A stretch of DNA of 64,000 nt from an uncultured Mediterraneibacter sp. (lineage in GTDB: Bacteria; Bacillota; Clostridia; Lachnospirales; Lachnospiraceae), in the NCBI RefSeq assembly GCF_934330165.1, contig NZ_CAKRGI010000006.1:14380-78379 (forward strand). Reading direction: 5' to 3'. Both the position numbers and the translations under genes were made by a program. The notes beneath the pieces were generated by a model, which was not told the origin of the DNA, searched no databases, and saw only the letters and a list, made by a program, of their open reading frames with translations. Positions 18,942-28,532 of the stretch are shown piece by piece. Positions within the stretch are counted from its first letter, which is position 1. Each line of letters begins with the position of its first letter.

Positions 18942-20699
18942 TCAACCTATAGCAAATACAGGGCGAACCCCATAAGTGCTTGTAGCCACATCACTGCTAG
19001 CATCGCCGTATTGCGATGTCAAGGTATATGTCTGTGATCCCGCCACATTTCTTAACCAATAATTCTGTCCGATACTTTTCAATTCCGGGCATAATCGGAA
19101 CAGTGATAACTGCTGTGTATCGGATGTCTGCTTATTACTGTTGTCGGTGCAAATATAAGCTCCATGCACCATTACCTCATTCATGAGATCAACAGATGTA
19201 TTTCCCCAGGATCCATCGGAAAACATCCTATGTGATATCAGTATATTTTTAAATATGCCCGGCAGCGAGTCTGCTATTTGGATTAACCGTGCAGCTTTCA
19301 TTGACGAGTTCCTATAGCCGCCTGATGTACTGTTGCCGGTATTCATCTGACCACTTCCTAATATAGTATCAGGAACTATTAGTACGTGTGGTTTTTGTAC
19401 TTTTTCTGATTCCGGATAACCTACATTTCGCCAATAATTTATGTCTGCTATCCTGTATTTGGTTCCGTTTATCTCCCAGTAATCACCGACGTACAGATCT
19501 GCAAAGCTTCCGTCTCTAATCACAGCTAATTGTCCCGCGGTGATCGACTCACCAAGACACCGTCCGCGGAAGATATTACGATGCATATAAGGGTTGTCGA
19601 TAAGCGACTCGAGCATTGCTCCGACCTGTATACGATTGCCGTCATAGTTAACAATAACATCGCCTGCGTACTCTGCATTACCGTCCCAATCGACAGTGTG
19701 GATGTTTCTCCGGTTGTTAGCATCCGCTCCACCTCCTACGATATGAGCGTATTCGCCTTCTGTATCCTCTACATTATACTTACCTTGCACATGCTGATAT
19801 TTTCCGGAAGCGATAGTTCCGCCACCCTCAGCGTGCGATGCAGTCTGGTTGGCGACCGTGGCAAACCCCTCTGCATGAGAGCATTGACCGTTAGCCTCTG
19901 TCCCATAATTCTGAGCGGTAGCCATACCGGCTGTAGCTTTGGAGTTGTACCCGGATGCATGGGAATAGCTTCCTGTCGCATATGTATTGTACCCCTCGCT
20001 ATGAGCAGCTTGACCACTTGCCGTAGTACCGTACCCCTCTCCGTGAGCATATTTGTTCGATGCAATTGTTCCTGCACCACCTTCTGCATGAGATCCACGT
20101 CCTGTTGCTTTTGTCAGTTCTCCCTCCGCAAAGCTATATACCCCCGATGCTTCAACATCTTTTCCGAGTGCTACGCTCATGTCGCCCTCATCTGTTCCAT
20201 CTTTTCTCCCCCAGCTAATCGCCCCATCTGCTGGCAGATACTGACTGTCATTCTCAATCTGGCTTACTCGTGTCGGGATGGTGTCACACTTTTTATCCAA
20301 CTCAGTAACTTTTTCTTCAACCTCTGATACTTTCTCAAGTTTGTCCAGCACTTTCTGCCACAGTGTCGGCTCAGGATTGGATGGAGTGCCACCATTTAAG
20401 GTTGCCGGTACAAAAAAGCTTTCGATATCGGTCGTGATGATTGTCTCACCCAGAGTACCGGATACAGATACCCCGACCCGTCCCGATGCGGCAAGGACTT
20501 CTGCTGGCACGGTACAGGTATCCTCTTCCAGTAGCCGTGGAACAGTATCACCATTCGCTCCACGGAAGAAAGCAGTCTTTGTCATTTCATCCCATTCTTC
20601 TGAAAAGTTGAACTCTGCTTTCAGATACTCCCTTGTCCCCTCTGCTGTCTCAGGCGGCTCCTTTATATATAATCTTTGATTAATAATTTCTATTTTCAT
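18942..20699 (-). CDS. Tail fibre with SHAEG-type head repeats and a C-terminal DUF6273-like domain
   Basis: A 585-residue receptor-binding protein candidate. Residues 1-105 form a baseplate-attachment region, followed by a short coiled coil (KVLDKLEKVSEVEEKVTELDKK). Residues about 155-320 carry tandem repeats of the YadA-head type (ASGVYSFAEG, GRGSHAEG, GQAAHSEG, NQTASHAEG, GKYQHVQG) that fold as a trimeric beta-roll. The C-terminal 200 residues end in YWLRNVAG ... TYGVRPVFAIG, a DUF6273-like pattern. The same ending occurs in the early-gene protein at 37105-37704. It sits between the collagen-like fibre and the holin. Confidence 0.85.
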   Translation of the reverse strand: MKIEIINQRLYIKEPPETAEGTREYLKAEFNFSEEWDEMTKTAFFRGANGDTVPRLLEEDTCTVPAEVLAASGRVGVSVSGTLGETIITTDIESFFVPATLNGGTPSNPEPTLWQKVLDKLEKVSEVEEKVTELDKKCDTIPTRVSQIENDSQYLPADGAISWGRKDGTDEGDMSVALGKDVEASGVYSFAEGELTKATGRGSHAEGGAGTIASNKYAHGEGYGTTASGQAAHSEGYNTYATGSYSHASGYNSKATAGMATAQNYGTEANGQCSHAEGFATVANQTASHAEGGGTIASGKYQHVQGKYNVEDTEGEYAHIVGGGADANNRRNIHTVDWDGNAEYAGDVIVNYDGNRIQVGAMLESLIDNPYMHRNIFRGRCLGESITAGQLAVIRDGSFADLYVGDYWEINGTKYRIADINYWRNVGYPESEKVQKPHVLIVPDTILGSGQMNTGNSTSGGYRNSSMKAARLIQIADSLPGIFKNILISHRMFSDGSWGNTSVDLMNEVMVHGAYICTDNSNKQTSDTQQLSLFRLCPELKSIGQNYWLRNVAGSQTYTLTSQYGDASSDVATSTYGVRPVFAIG

Positions 20700-20715
20700 A
20701 GGTTCTCCGTAAAAA

Positions 20716-21525
20716 TTATTCTTCCACGATCCAAGTTCCGTGAAATTTATAGAAAGTTTTTGTTGCTGGTGTCGAAAAATATATCATTCCTTTTGCATCT
20801 ATATAAGCCATCACAGCACATGCACTATCCCAATTCTGACCACATCCGACACACTGAATGTGTGTAGTATCTGCCGGCCATAATTCCTTTGGCAATGCTG
20901 TCTGATTAATCCCATATAGATTATTTGCATTTAATACGGTTCCACTTTTCGGAGTTATTGACATATTAAGATGGACTTCATTCCCTTTTTTATACATCAA
21001 AAATGCTCCAACTGTGTAAAAACTTTGAATGTGTGCGTCTGTCAGATTATATTTTTTCAGCGAATTTTTATTGACATGGTCGGTGATTTTTTCATCTAAT
21101 ACTTTTCCCTGCCTTGCATCCAGTGCATATCCTTCTTCCGTTGTAGTCAAATCATTTACTACATCACTAGCATCCAACTTCTTTTCATCCAGGACTTTCC
21201 CTTGATAAGCATCCAACACATATTCTCCTGCAGATTTCGTTGTCAGGTTATTCGCAATTTTCCTAAAAGCTGCTGCTCCCAAATCTGCAAAATATTTTGC
21301 AATTTTTCCTAACATCGTTCCCATTTTTTCATTGCTTGCAATATTTTCTCTTGTTTTTGCAACTTCAAATGCCACTTGAGTGTTAGTATCTACTTTTCCA
21401 GCTGGTCCTTGCGGGCCAGCTGGACCTACAGGACCAGTTTCTCCTTTTGGCCCCGTTTCCCCCTTTGGTCCTGTTTCCCCTTTTGGTCCTACTACTTCCC
21501 CCAAATCAATCTGTTTTACTGCCAT
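20716..21525 (-). CDS. Collagen-like phage tail fibre
   Basis: A 269-residue protein. Residues 12-43 are collagen-type Gly-X-Y triplets (GPKGETGP repeated three times, then GPVGPAGPQGPAG) encoded by near-identical 18-bp DNA repeats at about 21434-21492. A helical region and two related repeats follow (KSAGEYVLDAYQGKVLDEKK and EEGYALDARQGKVLDEK), a motif common in phage fibres. The last 110 residues form a globular tip with LWPADTTHIQCVGCGQNW. It presumably trimerises and contacts the host surface. Confidence 0.85.
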   Translation of the reverse strand: MAVKQIDLGEVVGPKGETGPKGETGPKGETGPVGPAGPQGPAGKVDTNTQVAFEVAKTRENIASNEKMGTMLGKIAKYFADLGAAAFRKIANNLTTKSAGEYVLDAYQGKVLDEKKLDASDVVNDLTTTEEGYALDARQGKVLDEKITDHVNKNSLKKYNLTDAHIQSFYTVGAFLMYKKGNEVHLNMSITPKSGTVLNANNLYGINQTALPKELWPADTTHIQCVGCGQNWDSACAVMAYIDAKGMIYFSTPATKTFYKFHGTWIVEE

Positions 21526-21546
21526 TTTCTTTTTTCTCCTTCACTG

Positions 21547-22221
21547 CTATACATTTTCTTCCAATATATATTTCAACCTTCCATCTACAATTTTTAATGG
21601 CGGGGCTTCTTCTGTTTCATTATATATAAGTAACAAATGCCCTTTTTCCACCGACAACGCAAATATTCCAGGTTCTAATGATGTAATGACTGCATTCGCA
21701 TCTCTTCCTGGCGGTCCCTGCTGTCCTGTTTCACCTGTAAATTCTCCGTTCTTTAATTTTTGTTCCAACGTCTGCTGTATCTGTTCCGCTTTTTCCGAAG
21801 CCGCCTTTGCCCTCTCAGTAGCCTCTTCCATGCCTTTTATAAATCCATTGATCCAACCAGCTTCATTTTCGCTTTCCGGTACGTCGCCTTCTACAAAATT
21901 ACGATGCACCTCAACTTCTTGCTCAAATGTTACTAATGTATCTTCTTCTTTTGTTATTGCTATTTGTAGCAAGTTTTTGCCCATTTCTGCAAATGTCTGA
22001 TCCTTAACGATAACCCGCACTGTATTATCAATAATGGGGCATACATTATATGTTGCCTTCTTCGATGGTTTCAGCACGAACACCTTCGCCTCCGCTCCTT
22101 CCGGGATCTCAAAATCCATAAAATGGAAATAGATGGGAAGTGCATTCGTTCCTCGTGTATAATCAATTTTTCTTTTGATTCTATTTTCTGTAACATATAT
22201 GTTCCGTTCGATGTAATTCAT
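21547..22221 (-). CDS. BppU-like baseplate upper protein
   Basis: The N-terminal 110 residues match the BppU_N fold pattern of lactococcal-type baseplates: an initial strand, FMDFEIPEGAEAKVFVLKPSKKATYN, then VIDNTVRVIVKDQT-like strands (here IIDNTVRVIVKDQTFAEMG). A coiled coil (GMEEATERAKAASEKAEQIQQTLEQK) and a short collagen-like stretch (GETGQQGPPGRDAN) link it to a C-terminal beta domain. It probably connects the fibres to the baseplate hub. Confidence 0.82.
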   Translation of the reverse strand: MNYIERNIYVTENRIKRKIDYTRGTNALPIYFHFMDFEIPEGAEAKVFVLKPSKKATYNVCPIIDNTVRVIVKDQTFAEMGKNLLQIAITKEEDTLVTFEQEVEVHRNFVEGDVPESENEAGWINGFIKGMEEATERAKAASEKAEQIQQTLEQKLKNGEFTGETGQQGPPGRDANAVITSLEPGIFALSVEKGHLLLIYNETEEAPPLKIVDGRLKYILEENV

Positions 22222-22231
22222 TTTCCACCTC

Positions 22232-22726
22232 CTATCCTGGTACCCATCTCACTAGATATACTCCTTCAGGTGTAATCTCTTCCGGGTACCTAAGAACATA
22301 TTGCCACGGGAAATTATAATATCCATGTACGTGAATTTCATTTCCCGTCTGATCACCTGTCTGCCCACCCGTAACCCCTCCATGTTCATTTTGCGATGCA
22401 GCCACAAGCTGTCCAGAGCCTATAGACATCTCCGTATGGTTTCCAGGTTTAAGAAGCACATCCCCCCGTATCAATCCTGATCCGTTGGAAAGATTAATCT
22501 GTGATGTTACATCTGTAAAGCCGGCAGATATAAATACATCATACATTGTTCCTGTTGCTGGTGTGTATCCTGGTCTTGTATTGAGTCCGGCATTGTAATA
22601 CGCCCAGCAAATAAGAGAGGAGCAATCATAATCTGGTCCGTCTCTATGAGCCTGATCATATCCATGACTATTATCATTAGCTATCGAGACAGCCCAGCTT
22701 ACTGCCTTTTCAATAACTTCTCCCAT
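22232..22726 (-). CDS. Phage peptidoglycan hydrolase, Amidase_5/NlpC-P60 type
   Basis: A 164-residue cysteine peptidase-like cell-wall hydrolase. The catalytic Cys lies in GPDYDCSSLICWAYYNAGL (residue about 35) and the His in GDVLLKPGNHTEMSIG (about 97). It lies between Tal and BppU and overlaps the Tal stop (shared base at 22726), which suggests a tail-associated lysin used at DNA entry. A second late lysin is the alternative. No signal peptide. Confidence 0.85.
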   Translation of the reverse strand: MGEVIEKAVSWAVSIANDNSHGYDQAHRDGPDYDCSSLICWAYYNAGLNTRPGYTPATGTMYDVFISAGFTDVTSQINLSNGSGLIRGDVLLKPGNHTEMSIGSGQLVAASQNEHGGVTGGQTGDQTGNEIHVHGYYNFPWQYVLRYPEEITPEGVYLVRWVPG

Positions 22727-24588
22727 TAAAAGTTCCCTTCTTTCGTAGATCCTCCCATCAAAAACCCGTTACTAAATTCTAGGTATGTACCGTCCGAAAA
22801 TTCGGCTTTTCCAGTTTTTCCGGGTAATCCTCCTGTTCCGACTGTATCCGCATCGATGTAGATTGCATTTTTAAATATTCTCATCAATACTGTGGCGTCT
22901 GTTGCATCATCAAATGTTCCTCCAGCTCTTATCACCAGTGCATCGCCCGATCGTTCCACAAAAATTGGATTTTTTTGATCTTTTTTTGAAAACATGAGTG
23001 ATCCCGCTTTCATTTCTGTTCGTCTATTTAGCCCCCCTAAACTTTCGCATACATAGCTTCCCGTAGCGTAGACCCCATTTTTTTCAAGTCGTACTATTTC
23101 ATTTCCATTTGCATCCAGGACCCTCGCAACTCCATTTCCATTATCCTTTCCTCCTAATTCCAGTGTTCCTCCTTTGACCCTGTCAGCCAACATCGTTCCG
23201 GCTACTATAAAATCTGCATAAAACCCTTGTCCAGTTCCAAAAGTCGTCCACTTCCAGTCTCTCCCATCTGCAGTTCGCTCAGACGCTATCTCAAATCCAA
23301 GTGTTCCCAGGCACATGGCTCCAAATGTTTCAGACTCTGGATTAAGATCTTCAAATAACACTGCTCTCACATTCTGCTTTTTTGCAATCGTTGACTGTGC
23401 TTTCAATTGTGTCTTCACTCCATTTATAATTCCCTGTATCTGCTGACCAATCAGCGTTCCGTCTGCTCGTATCGCTTGATCCACTCGGCTCATTACCGAT
23501 GATACATTGTTCAGAAAATTGTATTGGAACTCTCCCAAGGTTACAGATGTCAATTTATTCCTTACCGCATCCCACGTCAGTTCAACTACTCTCGCATCTG
23601 ATACGATATCGAGTCTCGAATGATTACAATGCACTGTATCGCCAAGCGAAGCCGTTTCAAGACTTTTAACATCTTCATATAATTCTGTATTCTGTAAAAG
23701 TTCCATGTCTGCTTCTATTGTTATTTTAGGCTTGTCCACGCCCTCCTCGAACTGTTCTTCGCATTTCTTTCTGAGTGCTGCAGCTAATTGTTCTTGTGTA
23801 TCACAGATAATGATTCCATTCTCCTCATCATCTTCTCCTGCATCTTCTCTCATTTTCACATCCGCAAATGATATTACTCCATAATGTACCGTTGGATATT
23901 TTTTTATCAGCGGAGAATCCACCCATGGAGCATCCCCTTCAATCATATATCCGTTGTACGACTTTGGTATGATTCTTGTAACCACATCATTCATGTCAAC
24001 GGTTTCTGAAAATCCATCCTGTACGATATTTTTTCCATACAGAACCTGCACACCATAATCTCCACCTACCCTTTTATTAACCGTTATGGTGTAATTATCA
24101 TATAGGATTTCTCCACCCCAGCGATTTATAAACGAATTTTCATCATTTCCGTTGATTGCTTCAATTAAATTTTTTGTTTGATAATAGGCTGTTGCTCGTA
24201 TTATAATGTCTGACCTTGCACTATATCTTGCATTTGATGCTGTCATGATATCCAGTGCTTCCTGTCCGTTTTTGTCCATCGGTCTCACATCCAGTAAAAA
24301 ACAATCCTCTTTTGCATCAAAGAAAACAGGAGTAAGATCTGCACTTACTCCCGAATCTTTTTTTTCTTTATTTTTTACTCGAAACAGCTGCTCCCCGTTG
24401 AAGGACGGCATCTTGATCACTGCATTATCTTCAATATATTTCCATCGTCCTTCTGGATCAATTGGATGCTCTAATGTGGCTGTCCATTCTCCATTCAGCA
24501 CCACATGTATTGTTGCTTCTTCCGGCATAAGGGGCATATCTCCGTTATGCTCATATGCTGTATTATTCGGACTATATACCTGTATCAT
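22726..24588 (-). CDS. Tail-associated protein Tal (prophage tail endopeptidase family)
   Basis: Forms the tip of the siphovirus tail below Dit. The first 350 residues are the baseplate hub (gp27-like) domain: QVYSPNNTAYEHNGDMPLMPEEATIHVVLNGEWTATLEHP. The C-terminal half has coiled-coil and beta segments (VSSVMSRVDQAIRADGTLIGQQIQGIINGV) ending in a receptor- or fibre-contact region. The start is the ATG at 24588, which overlaps the Dit stop as ATGA and has GGAGG upstream. Length 620 residues. Confidence 0.88.
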   Translation of the reverse strand: MIQVYSPNNTAYEHNGDMPLMPEEATIHVVLNGEWTATLEHPIDPEGRWKYIEDNAVIKMPSFNGEQLFRVKNKEKKDSGVSADLTPVFFDAKEDCFLLDVRPMDKNGQEALDIMTASNARYSARSDIIIRATAYYQTKNLIEAINGNDENSFINRWGGEILYDNYTITVNKRVGGDYGVQVLYGKNIVQDGFSETVDMNDVVTRIIPKSYNGYMIEGDAPWVDSPLIKKYPTVHYGVISFADVKMREDAGEDDEENGIIICDTQEQLAAALRKKCEEQFEEGVDKPKITIEADMELLQNTELYEDVKSLETASLGDTVHCNHSRLDIVSDARVVELTWDAVRNKLTSVTLGEFQYNFLNNVSSVMSRVDQAIRADGTLIGQQIQGIINGVKTQLKAQSTIAKKQNVRAVLFEDLNPESETFGAMCLGTLGFEIASERTADGRDWKWTTFGTGQGFYADFIVAGTMLADRVKGGTLELGGKDNGNGVARVLDANGNEIVRLEKNGVYATGSYVCESLGGLNRRTEMKAGSLMFSKKDQKNPIFVERSGDALVIRAGGTFDDATDATVLMRIFKNAIYIDADTVGTGGLPGKTGKAEFSDGTYLEFSNGFLMGGSTKEGNF

Positions 24589-25283
24589 AAGCACCTCCAG
24601 TTTGGAACAACCTTCAAATCAAACCCCTCCGTAATCAATATTTCATTTTTCCCTTCCATTAAAAATAGATCCTCGTATTTTCCTGATATCGCTGTATTAT
24701 TTAACGTTCCGTCTTTACGGAACGCAATCATGCGATCCGTATCAATTACAAGGTTTTGGCCAACATTCGCGATCATTTGCTTTCCATTCACAATTAGCGT
24801 ACATTTTCCTTCTCCTGTTATTTTATAGATGGGATGAGATATTTCATATGGATTGAACACCACATCTTCTGCCGTATGTTCATTTTGCCCTTCTTTCAGA
24901 TATCGCAACCCGTCTAACGTCAGGAAATCTGCTTTAAAAACTCCAATTCTGGCAGTTGTGTGTTCTGCATCTTCAAGTTCTACTTTCATAATTTTGTAAA
25001 AACAGGATGGATCTGTTCCTAAAATGAGATGGCTGTTTCTTGCAGATAGCCATTTTTGTATATTTCCCCATCGTTCACTCCAGTCTTCTTCTTCTCCAAT
25101 CCAGTTAAACTCAATTGAAACTTTTGTAGACTCATATCCTCCATCCAGTGTATATAATGTTCCGTCTCTTCCTGCAATCTTTATCGAGGATTCTTTTTTG
25201 ACAGCTGCAGGAATATCGGGAATTTCTTTTGCGTATACCTTTAGGATTGACCCTGCCATTCCGTTATATTCCACATCAATCAT
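24585..25283 (-). CDS. Distal tail protein Dit (siphovirus tail component family)
   Basis: Dit forms the ring linking the tail tube to the baseplate. The 232-residue sequence shows the family features: an N-terminal beta domain with KIAGRDGTLYTLDGGYESTKVSIEFNW and a C-terminal galectin-like part with YKITGEGKCTLIVNGKQ and VIDTDRM. The ATG at 25283 overlaps the tape-measure stop as ATGA. It sits between the tape measure and Tal as expected. Confidence 0.9.
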   Translation of the reverse strand: MIDVEYNGMAGSILKVYAKEIPDIPAAVKKESSIKIAGRDGTLYTLDGGYESTKVSIEFNWIGEEEDWSERWGNIQKWLSARNSHLILGTDPSCFYKIMKVELEDAEHTTARIGVFKADFLTLDGLRYLKEGQNEHTAEDVVFNPYEISHPIYKITGEGKCTLIVNGKQMIANVGQNLVIDTDRMIAFRKDGTLNNTAISGKYEDLFLMEGKNEILITEGFDLKVVPNWRCL

Positions 25284-27427
25284 GCCCCAACTGCCCCTTT
25301 CTTCCATTTCACGCTCTGCGACATTTTTTTGATTATTGCATCTACTAACAGATCTGCCAGCTTCTTGTCCCCTAGAGTAATGTTGTTCTCAACCACAAAT
25401 GTCAGCTCCGACAATGCTTCTGCAATGAGCCGTGCTAATGCATAGTTATTCGCCTGCATCTCATCCCTGATATATGTTTTCAACAAATCAATCGGGAGAA
25501 CTGCTTCTGGTCCTGCTTCACCGCCTCCTAGAGCTGTATTGCCGTTCATTCCAAAAATGGTTGGACTATTCAAGATACCTCCGTTTGCGTACCAGTCTAC
25601 GGAAAACTTTGGAACCTTTGGTGGAACAAGCGACCATTCGCCACTCGCCTTGAAATGTGGGAGCTTGATTTTAGGGAGTTTCCATTCAAAGTTCATAATT
25701 CCTTTAATTTTATCAATAACCCCTTTTATGAAATCCCGGATCCCGGCAAATACAGCATTGACACCATCCCGAAACCATTCACACTTATTATACAATACTA
25801 CAAAAATTGCTATCAGTGCTGCTACTGCTGCCACTACAAGCAAAATCGGATTTGCTAGTAATACTGCATTGAATGCTGAAAAAACTCCACTTGCTTTCGA
25901 TATGATTGGTGTGATTTTTGCCCCGACATCTATCACTGTAGATATACCGCCCGATACCTTGCTTATAATACTAAATACCGGGCCAAGTGCCGCCACAAGT
26001 AATGCGCATTTTATAATCATTTCCTGTGTTCCAGGTGACAGAGAATTCCATGTTCCTATAATATCTTTCAGAATTGGTATTACTGTCTGAAGACACTCAG
26101 CAAGCACTGGACCAAGTGCATTTCCAACATCGTACCCTGCATCTTTCAGTTCATTCAATGTAATCTTGAATTGATCTGCCGGATCCAGCGTTGCATTGAA
26201 TGTATCGTTTACATTTCCAAGATTGTCGCTCAATGATGCTCCCAATTCCTCAAAATTCAGTTTTCCATCCTTGCAGAATTCTGCCAGTGCCGGTCCTGCT
26301 TTCGATCCGAATAAGTCAACAGCTGCGTTATAGGCATCTGTCGAATTTTCTGCATTCAGCATAGTGTTCTGCAGTTCTGAAAGAGCCTCCTTCATCGATT
26401 TTCCTTCTCCCGAAGCATTCACAAGTGCCTTTTTCAATCCTGCCATTACCGCACTGGTATCTACTCCTGATGTTTCGCACTGTCCCAGGAAGACCGCTGC
26501 ATCTGCTGCCGACATTCCAAGTTCTTTCAGTGATGCCGCATTGGACACCATTGTAGAGGATAAAGTATCCATAGAAATTCCTGTATCCTGTCCCACTTTG
26601 TTCATGGTGTCGAGAAGTGCTCCTGCATCCTCTGCTTCCAGATTAAATGCTTCCATTACTTTTTGCGTACTGTCAATGGAGGATGATACATCCGTATCAT
26701 TTAATGCTGCAAATTTCACGAATTTTGACGATAAATCTTCCAGCTCTTGTCCTGTCAGATGAAATCTTGTATTGACCTCTCCTACTGCCGAACCCGCTGT
26801 TGCAAAATCTGTTGGAATGCTTTTCGCAATATTTCTTGCCGATGTCTGCATCTCTTCCAGTGCATCTCCCGTGGCTCCAGTTTTTTCAACAATGATGTCC
26901 ATTCCTTCATCAACTTGAGCCCATGCTGCCATGATTCCTGCTCCTGCTGCCGCAATTGGAGCTGTTACATTTTTATTAAGTGAACTTCCAATTTTTCCAG
27001 TTGTATCGCTGAAATTCTTAACCTTTTTGGAATAGTCTTCCAGTGTGGCTGCTCCACTTTCTAATTTTTTATTTACATCTTCAAGACCACTTTTATAATT
27101 GTTTAATGCTGCTTTCGCATTATCCAACTGCTGCCTTGTCTTTGATATTGCAGCTTCATCCCGTACCTCTGCATTTTCTTGAGCATTGAGGATTTCTGTT
27201 AATCTTTCAACTTTTGCAGTGTACGCTTCTGTCTGATTCTGTAGATATTCCTGTGTTGCTCTCAGTTTTTCTGCAGATGACGTGCTTTTATCCCATTCTG
27301 ATTTTGCAAGCTTGAAAGCTGATCTGTTCTCATTCACAGCATTATTCACATCTGTCAGCGATTTTCTGAAATCGACAGATCCGTCTGCCTTAAAAGTAAG
27401 ACCTACTGTTTTTAATCCATTATCCAC
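25280..27427 (-). CDS. Tail tape measure protein
   Basis: Determines tail length and leads DNA into the cell. The 715-residue protein begins at a GTG (27427). It has a long N-terminal coiled coil (residues about 15-150), the PhageMin_Tail/TMP domain (KVKNFSDTTGKIGSSLNKNVTAPIAAAGAGIMAAW, about 145-350), two hydrophobic stretches (about 480-500 and 545-570) and a C-terminal part ending with PEAVLPIDLLKTYI. A 715-residue tape implies a fairly short tail. Its start lies within the end of the frameshifted chaperone reading frame. Confidence 0.93.
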   Translation of the reverse strand: MDNGLKTVGLTFKADGSVDFRKSLTDVNNAVNENRSAFKLAKSEWDKSTSSAEKLRATQEYLQNQTEAYTAKVERLTEILNAQENAEVRDEAAISKTRQQLDNAKAALNNYKSGLEDVNKKLESGAATLEDYSKKVKNFSDTTGKIGSSLNKNVTAPIAAAGAGIMAAWAQVDEGMDIIVEKTGATGDALEEMQTSARNIAKSIPTDFATAGSAVGEVNTRFHLTGQELEDLSSKFVKFAALNDTDVSSSIDSTQKVMEAFNLEAEDAGALLDTMNKVGQDTGISMDTLSSTMVSNAASLKELGMSAADAAVFLGQCETSGVDTSAVMAGLKKALVNASGEGKSMKEALSELQNTMLNAENSTDAYNAAVDLFGSKAGPALAEFCKDGKLNFEELGASLSDNLGNVNDTFNATLDPADQFKITLNELKDAGYDVGNALGPVLAECLQTVIPILKDIIGTWNSLSPGTQEMIIKCALLVAALGPVFSIISKVSGGISTVIDVGAKITPIISKASGVFSAFNAVLLANPILLVVAAVAALIAIFVVLYNKCEWFRDGVNAVFAGIRDFIKGVIDKIKGIMNFEWKLPKIKLPHFKASGEWSLVPPKVPKFSVDWYANGGILNSPTIFGMNGNTALGGGEAGPEAVLPIDLLKTYIRDEMQANNYALARLIAEALSELTFVVENNITLGDKKLADLLVDAIIKKMSQSVKWKKGAVGA

Positions 27428-27901
27428 TTAAAGTACCTGCCTTTCGTCTTTCAATGTCCAAAAATATTTCTAAACATTCATTAAAAAAAATGGGATCTGA
27501 GTTCCAAAATTCCGCTTCATTCATTCTCATCTTTCTTGCACATACCATGTACTCCGCCCAGTCTATATCTATTTTTTCTTCGGAGCCACTGACTTCTTCG
27601 CCTGTTCTTTTTTTTTATATTCCTTGAGTCTTTTTTCAAACTCATCAAAAATGTCCTGAATGCTTTTTGCATCCATCGGTGTAAGCATCATCGCCTCTTC
27701 TTCATCTACTTTTAAACCGTTCGACCGAAGAATTACATAAATCATCTTCCCTGCCAGTTCCATATTTTCTTCATCTGTCAGGTCATCTCTACCGTCCAGT
27801 TTCTTATCAATTCCATTCATTTTCACTAAATATAATGTATAAAAATTAACTTTTACTTCCAATTTTGATCCATCTGTTAATTCAATCAGCTTAGATTTCA
27901 T
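27420..27901 (-). CDS. Tail assembly chaperone, -1 frameshift fusion (gpGT analogue)
   Basis: At the end of the gpG-like gene the frame runs AAG AAA AAA TAG. A -1 slip on the A6 run (27572-27577) bypasses the stop and opens 50 more codons ending at a TAA at 27420-27422, overlapping the tape-measure start. The extension begins IDIDWAEYMVCARKMRMNE and is rich in aromatic and acidic residues like other gpT domains. The product would be about 160 residues. In lambda and many siphoviruses, G and GT are made at a fixed ratio and guide tail-tube polymerisation on the tape measure. Slippage efficiency cannot be judged from sequence. Confidence 0.8.
27569..27901 (-). CDS. Tail assembly chaperone, short form (gpG analogue)
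   Basis: A 110-residue protein directly upstream of the tape measure and 4 bp after the major tail protein. It has the usual mixed alpha/beta body (KLEVKVNFYTLYLVKMNG, then KLDGRDDLTDEENMELAGKMIYVILRSNG) and a lysine-rich end (KEYKKKEQAKKSVAPKKK). The AAA AAA run in this tail doubles as the slippery site. Identified by position, size and the frameshift, since these proteins diverge rapidly. Confidence 0.85.
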   Translation of the reverse strand: MKSKLIELTDGSKLEVKVNFYTLYLVKMNGIDKKLDGRDDLTDEENMELAGKMIYVILRSNGLKVDEEEAMMLTPMDAKSIQDIFDEFEKRLKEYKKKEQAKKSVAPKKK

Positions 27902-27905
27902 GTGA

Positions 27906-28523
27906 TCACGCTCCTACTGCTGCCGTCAGCTCTGCATCTGTCAGGATTGGCTTCATGAAGAATTTTTCTTCCGTCAGTCCTGCCGGTGCTGTAGATTCTG
28001 TGACTCTGCACGCAATATTTCCAGCCGCATCAAATGGATAAGCTCTGATCTTGATTGTATCCGTCTGCTCGCTTGATTTTTCTTCCGATGTTGCAATATC
28101 ATCGGAATTCTCTGTTAACTTGCACTTCGGATACCATTCAAATCTGTATTTTCCATTTTTCAATTCCACAACTTTTCCATACGCAAAGAACGGTCTTTCG
28201 CTCTTTCCTCCTGACAGGATCAAGCCACCTTCTTCTACCGTATCTCCTCTCATCCTGGAGATTGTATCATCCGGGAATGCGATCACAGATACCTCGATAT
28301 CGATACTTGTCATCGGTGTATCAGAATCATAGATCTTTCCCGAAGCATATACATCGCTTGACTCTGAGTTTTCTGTTACTTTTACACTTTTGACAACTTC
28401 CGTTTTTTCTACATCGCTTTCATAAGTACCATCATAGTCCCCCGGTGTTTCTGCATTTGCGAAACACAAATACTGTGCTCCTACGGTCTGCTTCATGGCC
28501 GGTTTTTTTGATTTAATCGCCAT
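27906..28523 (-). CDS. Major tail protein (phi13 family)
   Basis: Tail-tube subunit. The 205-residue sequence shows the phi13-type pattern: VGAQYLCFANAETPGDYDGTY, then KVTENSESSDVYASGKIYDSDTPMTSIDIEVSVIAFP and the loop FAYGKVVELKNGKYRFEWYPKCKLTENSDD. It is preceded by AGGAGGAAG and followed by the chaperone. No extra Ig-like C-terminal domain is present. Confidence 0.9.
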   Translation of the reverse strand: MAIKSKKPAMKQTVGAQYLCFANAETPGDYDGTYESDVEKTEVVKSVKVTENSESSDVYASGKIYDSDTPMTSIDIEVSVIAFPDDTISRMRGDTVEEGGLILSGGKSERPFFAYGKVVELKNGKYRFEWYPKCKLTENSDDIATSEEKSSEQTDTIKIRAYPFDAAGNIACRVTESTAPAGLTEEKFFMKPILTDAELTAAVGA

Positions 28524-28532
28524 TTCTTCCTC

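Noticed and set aside
19530-20327. 265-codon plus-strand frame inside the tail fibre gene
   Set aside because: Antisense shadow of the repeated SHAEG-coding DNA; Cys/Ser-rich, no ribosome binding site, against all late genes.
18942-20699. Diversity-generating retroelement target suggested by the variable-looking DUF6273-like ends
   Set aside because: No reverse transcriptase gene and no near-identical template repeat were found anywhere in the window; the two ends share only a short 11-bp block.
21434-21492. Tandem 18-bp repeat as a possible independent repeat element
   Set aside because: It encodes the collagen-type GPKGET triplets of a tail fibre, so it is explained by the protein.
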